A stretch of 7,532 nucleotides of DNA, taken from assembly GCF_938017615.1 (NCBI RefSeq), contig NZ_CALIJA010000075.1, positions 1 through 7,532 of the forward strand, in the 5' to 3' direction. The notes below the pieces were generated by a model that was not told the DNA's origin, did no database searches, and saw only the letters and a list, made by a program, of their open reading frames with translations. How positions within the stretch are numbered: position 1 is the first letter of the stretch; each line of letters starts with the position of its first letter. The translations under genes were made by a program, and so were the position numbers. Source of the DNA: an uncultured Campylobacter sp. (lineage in GTDB: Bacteria; Campylobacterota; Campylobacteria; Campylobacterales; Campylobacteraceae). Shown piece after piece: positions 5,889 to 7,532 of this stretch.

Positions 5889-6752
5889 TTAAGCGTAAAT
5901 TCCCTCCACAAGCGTCTCTACGAACTCATCCGAGTTAAATTCCGCCAAATCCTCCATCCGCTCGCCCACGCCGACGAAAAGTATCGGCAGCCGCAGCTCG
6001 CGCGCTATGGCAAAAAGTGCGCCGCCTTTGGGCGTGCCGTCGAGCTTCGTGATGATGATGCCGTCGAGCTTCACAATCTCGTTGAATGCCCTAGCTTGCG
6101 CGACGCTGTGATTGCCCTGAGTGGCGTCGAGCACGATGATCTTTCGGTGCGGTGCGCCGCTTTTTGCGCGATCACATATTCGCACGATCTTCTCTAACTC
6201 CGCGGCTAAATTTTTCTGATTTTGAAGGCGTCCGGCGGTGTCGATCAGGACACGATCGATGTTTTTGGCACTTGCCGAGCTTACGGTGTCAAACGCCACG
6301 GCAGCAGGATCGTGCCCCTGCGCGGTCGCTACGATCGGCAAATTTAGAATTTGCGCCCATTTGCGTAGCTGTTCGACCGCGCCCGCGCGAAAGGTGTCGC
6401 ATGCGCCTAAAATCACGCTCTGTCCACTATTTTTATATAAATTTGCAAGCTTCGCGGTTGTCGTAGTTTTGCCCGCGCCGTTTACGCCGATGATGAGCTC
6501 TACGAAGGGCTTCTCATCTGCAGCTTTAGCGATCTCGTAATCAAAATAGCTCTTCAAAATTCCCTTAAGATCGTCTTTTGCGACTAGCTTTTTTGCGGGC
6601 AGTTTTTCTAAAATCTCTTCTACAAGCTCGTAGCCTACGTCGGCTTCAAGCAGCATCTCTTCTAGGATTTCTTTTGAAATTTTATCTTCGCTTTTCGCGC
6701 CTCGCATCGCGTCTATGGTCTTGCTAAGCCCTTTTTTAAAAAATTCGAACAT
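5889..6752 (-). CDS. ftsY: Signal recognition particle receptor FtsY
   Basis: FtsY is the membrane-associated GTPase that docks the ribosome-SRP (Ffh/4.5S RNA) complex at the inner membrane for co-translational insertion. The 287-residue product has a short helical N domain (about 1-75) without the long acidic A domain of E. coli FtsY; short forms are typical of this group. GTPase motifs are all present: G1 GVNGAGKT at 89-96, the insertion-box region DTFRAGAVEQL at 119-129, G3 DTAGR at 171-175, G4 TKLD at 235-238 and G5-region GVGE at 261-264. The ATG at 6752 shares its A with the TGA of the upstream lipoprotein gene (TGATG), which implies translational coupling. GGAG lies 11 bases upstream, rather far. 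It is probably expressed from the promoter at 7365-7360. Confidence 0.97.
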   Translation of the reverse strand: MFEFFKKGLSKTIDAMRGAKSEDKISKEILEEMLLEADVGYELVEEILEKLPAKKLVAKDDLKGILKSYFDYEIAKAADEKPFVELIIGVNGAGKTTTTAKLANLYKNSGQSVILGACDTFRAGAVEQLRKWAQILNLPIVATAQGHDPAAVAFDTVSSASAKNIDRVLIDTAGRLQNQKNLAAELEKIVRICDRAKSGAPHRKIIVLDATQGNHSVAQARAFNEIVKLDGIIITKLDGTPKGGALFAIARELRLPILFVGVGERMEDLAEFNSDEFVETLVEGIYA

Positions 6753-7333
6753 CAGAAAATTTTCTCCAATTCGGTCATTAAAATTTCTTCCGGCATCAGC
6801 CCGAAATATTGCGCGCTAAACTCGCCTTTTTCGTCGTAGATCGCCATATACGGCACTTCGTTTATGCCGCCTAGCGCCTTTGTAAAAAAGTCCGTCCCTT
6901 CGCCGTAAGCGATCGCGTAATTTACTTCGTGCGCGCTTGCGTAATTTTTTGCATCGTCTAAATTTGCATCACCGATCATCACGCCGATTATGTCAAGCTT
7001 GCCGGAGTAGGCTTGTTTGGCGGCATTTAGTGCGCTTACTTGCACGGCGCAGGCGTCGCACCACGGCGTAAAAAACGCAAATAGCGTCACGGTGGAGTTA
7101 TTATCGATTCGAAAACCCTGCTTCGTCTTTTGCATATTTAAAATTTTGCCGTTACTTAGCTGAAGTGTAAAAGGAGCGGTATAATCGACCTGGATTACGG
7201 CTTCGGTTTCGGACTGCGGCTGCGTGGTGTTGGCCTCGGTCGGGGTATCGCTTGATTTTTTATCCTCATCATCGCCGCAACCTGCAAGAAAGAAAAAAGC
7301 CGTAAAAAGCGCTAGAAAAAAACGAAATTTCAT
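6752..7333 (-). CDS. TlpA/thioredoxin-like lipoprotein
   Basis: This 193-residue product is a membrane-anchored periplasmic thioredoxin-fold protein. The N-terminus is a lipoprotein signal peptide: MKFR, a phenylalanine-rich hydrophobic stretch, then lipobox L16-A17-G18-C19. An acidic, Thr/Gln/Ser-rich linker (20-45) precedes the fold. The redox motif is W91-C92-D-A-C95 and the cis-proline is in EVPYM (P161). Likely roles are reducing or oxidising exported protein thiols, or cytochrome c maturation; the partner cannot be told from the sequence. The aspartate after C19 (GCGDDED) is at +2/+3, and sorting rules for this group are uncertain. The ATG at 7333 has AAGG 6 bases upstream. It is first in an operon with ftsY and overlaps it by one base. 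From memory it is the counterpart of C. jejuni Cj1207c. Confidence 0.92.
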   Translation of the reverse strand: MKFRFFLALFTAFFFLAGCGDDEDKKSSDTPTEANTTQPQSETEAVIQVDYTAPFTLQLSNGKILNMQKTKQGFRIDNNSTVTLFAFFTPWCDACAVQVSALNAAKQAYSGKLDIIGVMIGDANLDDAKNYASAHEVNYAIAYGEGTDFFTKALGGINEVPYMAIYDEKGEFSAQYFGLMPEEILMTELEKIF

Positions 7334-7359
7334 AATAAACCTTAAAATTTAATCGCAAG

Positions 7360-7365
7360 ATTATA
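7360..7365 (-). promoter_or_regulatory. Promoter of the lipoprotein-ftsY operon, -10 box
   Basis: A perfect TATAAT reads on the minus strand from 7365 to 7360, 26 bases before the ATG at 7333. It is preceded by TTTTTG and lacks a -35 consensus. It is one of a divergent promoter pair in the 80-bp spacer 7334-7413. Confidence 0.6.
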
Positions 7366-7376
7366 CAAAAACTAGC

Positions 7377-7382
7377 TAAAAT
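7377..7382 (+). promoter_or_regulatory. Promoter of the cyclo-ligase gene, -10 box
   Basis: TAAAAT at 7377-7382 in the context GCTAAAAT, 31 bases before the ATG at 7414. The two divergent -10 boxes are only 11 bases apart, so RNA polymerase could compete for the two directions. Confidence 0.4.
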
Positions 7383-7413
7383 AAGCGTTAAAATTTTATA
7401 AAAGGCTTAAGCC

Positions 7414-7532
7414 ATGCAAAAGAATGAATTTAGAGCAATTTGCAAATCGCGTCTAAAATCTCACACCGCGCGCGCTGCTAGATGCGAGCATTACGTGCTT
7501 TTAAGGCGCATAGAGGGGCTGGTGAAATTTTT
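7414..7532 (+). CDS. 5-formyltetrahydrofolate cyclo-ligase family protein, 5' part only
   Basis: The frame is open from ATG 7414 to the window edge (39 codons). AAAGG at 7401-7405, 8 bases upstream, supports the start. The visible N-terminus (MQKNEFRAICKSRLKSH, later a basic LLRRIEGLVKF) resembles the start of epsilonproteobacterial 5-formyltetrahydrofolate cyclo-ligases, which convert 5-formyl-THF to 5,10-methenyl-THF with ATP. The identification leans on gene order: from memory, C. jejuni Cj1208 of this family lies divergent to the thioredoxin-like lipoprotein gene. The catalytic and ATP-binding motifs are beyond the window, so this is moderately sure only. Confidence 0.65.
   Translation, partial: MQKNEFRAICKSRLKSHTARAARCEHYVLLRRIEGLVKF

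Noticed and set aside
1..7532. tRNA, rRNA, riboswitch or small-RNA gene
   Set aside because: I saw no cloverleaf, conserved rRNA segment or known riboswitch core in any spacer; covariance searches would be needed to exclude small RNAs.

Overview
The window looks like chromosomal DNA from a higher-GC, oral-type Campylobacter (the C. gracilis / C. rectus / C. showae kind; species not resolved). The clues are a RadA, a short FtsY and a thioredoxin-like lipoprotein of epsilonproteobacterial type, an unusual density of AAATTT/AAAATTTT words in and between genes, promoters with a clear -10 box but a poor -35 box, and the gene order. From memory, in C. jejuni radA, ftsY, the thioredoxin-like lipoprotein gene and then a divergent 5-formyltetrahydrofolate cyclo-ligase gene are consecutive. 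Here that order is kept, but about 4 kb is inserted between radA and ftsY.

Layout. Bases 1-471 hold no convincing gene; there are hairpins and a probable radA terminator, and possibly a decayed reading frame at the left edge. radA (472-1821, minus) and brnQ (2032-3363, plus) diverge from a 210-bp region with a clear TATAAT box for each, a perfect palindrome at the expected radA transcription start, and an 11-bp tandem repeat plus inverted repeat at brnQ. brnQ ends in a palindrome across its stop codon followed by a GC-rich hairpin. A DUF1963-like gene (3551-5171, plus) is split by a single-base frameshift near 4058-4066. A low-GC 150-codon ORF of unknown function (5196-5648) follows. A decayed second copy of the last ~70 bp of the DUF1963-like gene lies just after that ORF. 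Convergent to it are ftsY (5889-6752) and, upstream, a TlpA-like lipoprotein gene (6752-7333), overlapping by one base and read as one minus-strand operon. A divergent 5-formyltetrahydrofolate cyclo-ligase gene starts at 7414 and runs off the window.

Function. The minus-strand genes are housekeeping: homologous recombination and branch processing (RadA), co-translational membrane targeting (FtsY) and periplasmic thiol redox (the lipoprotein). brnQ imports branched-chain amino acids. The accessory part is 3551-5741: a frameshifted DUF1963 gene and a compositionally foreign ORF set between two copies of the DUF1963 3' end. This arrangement fits insertion or recombination at the 3' end of that gene and is the most interesting part of the window. 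No complete novel system with recognisable enzymes, toxins or a mobile-element integrase is visible.
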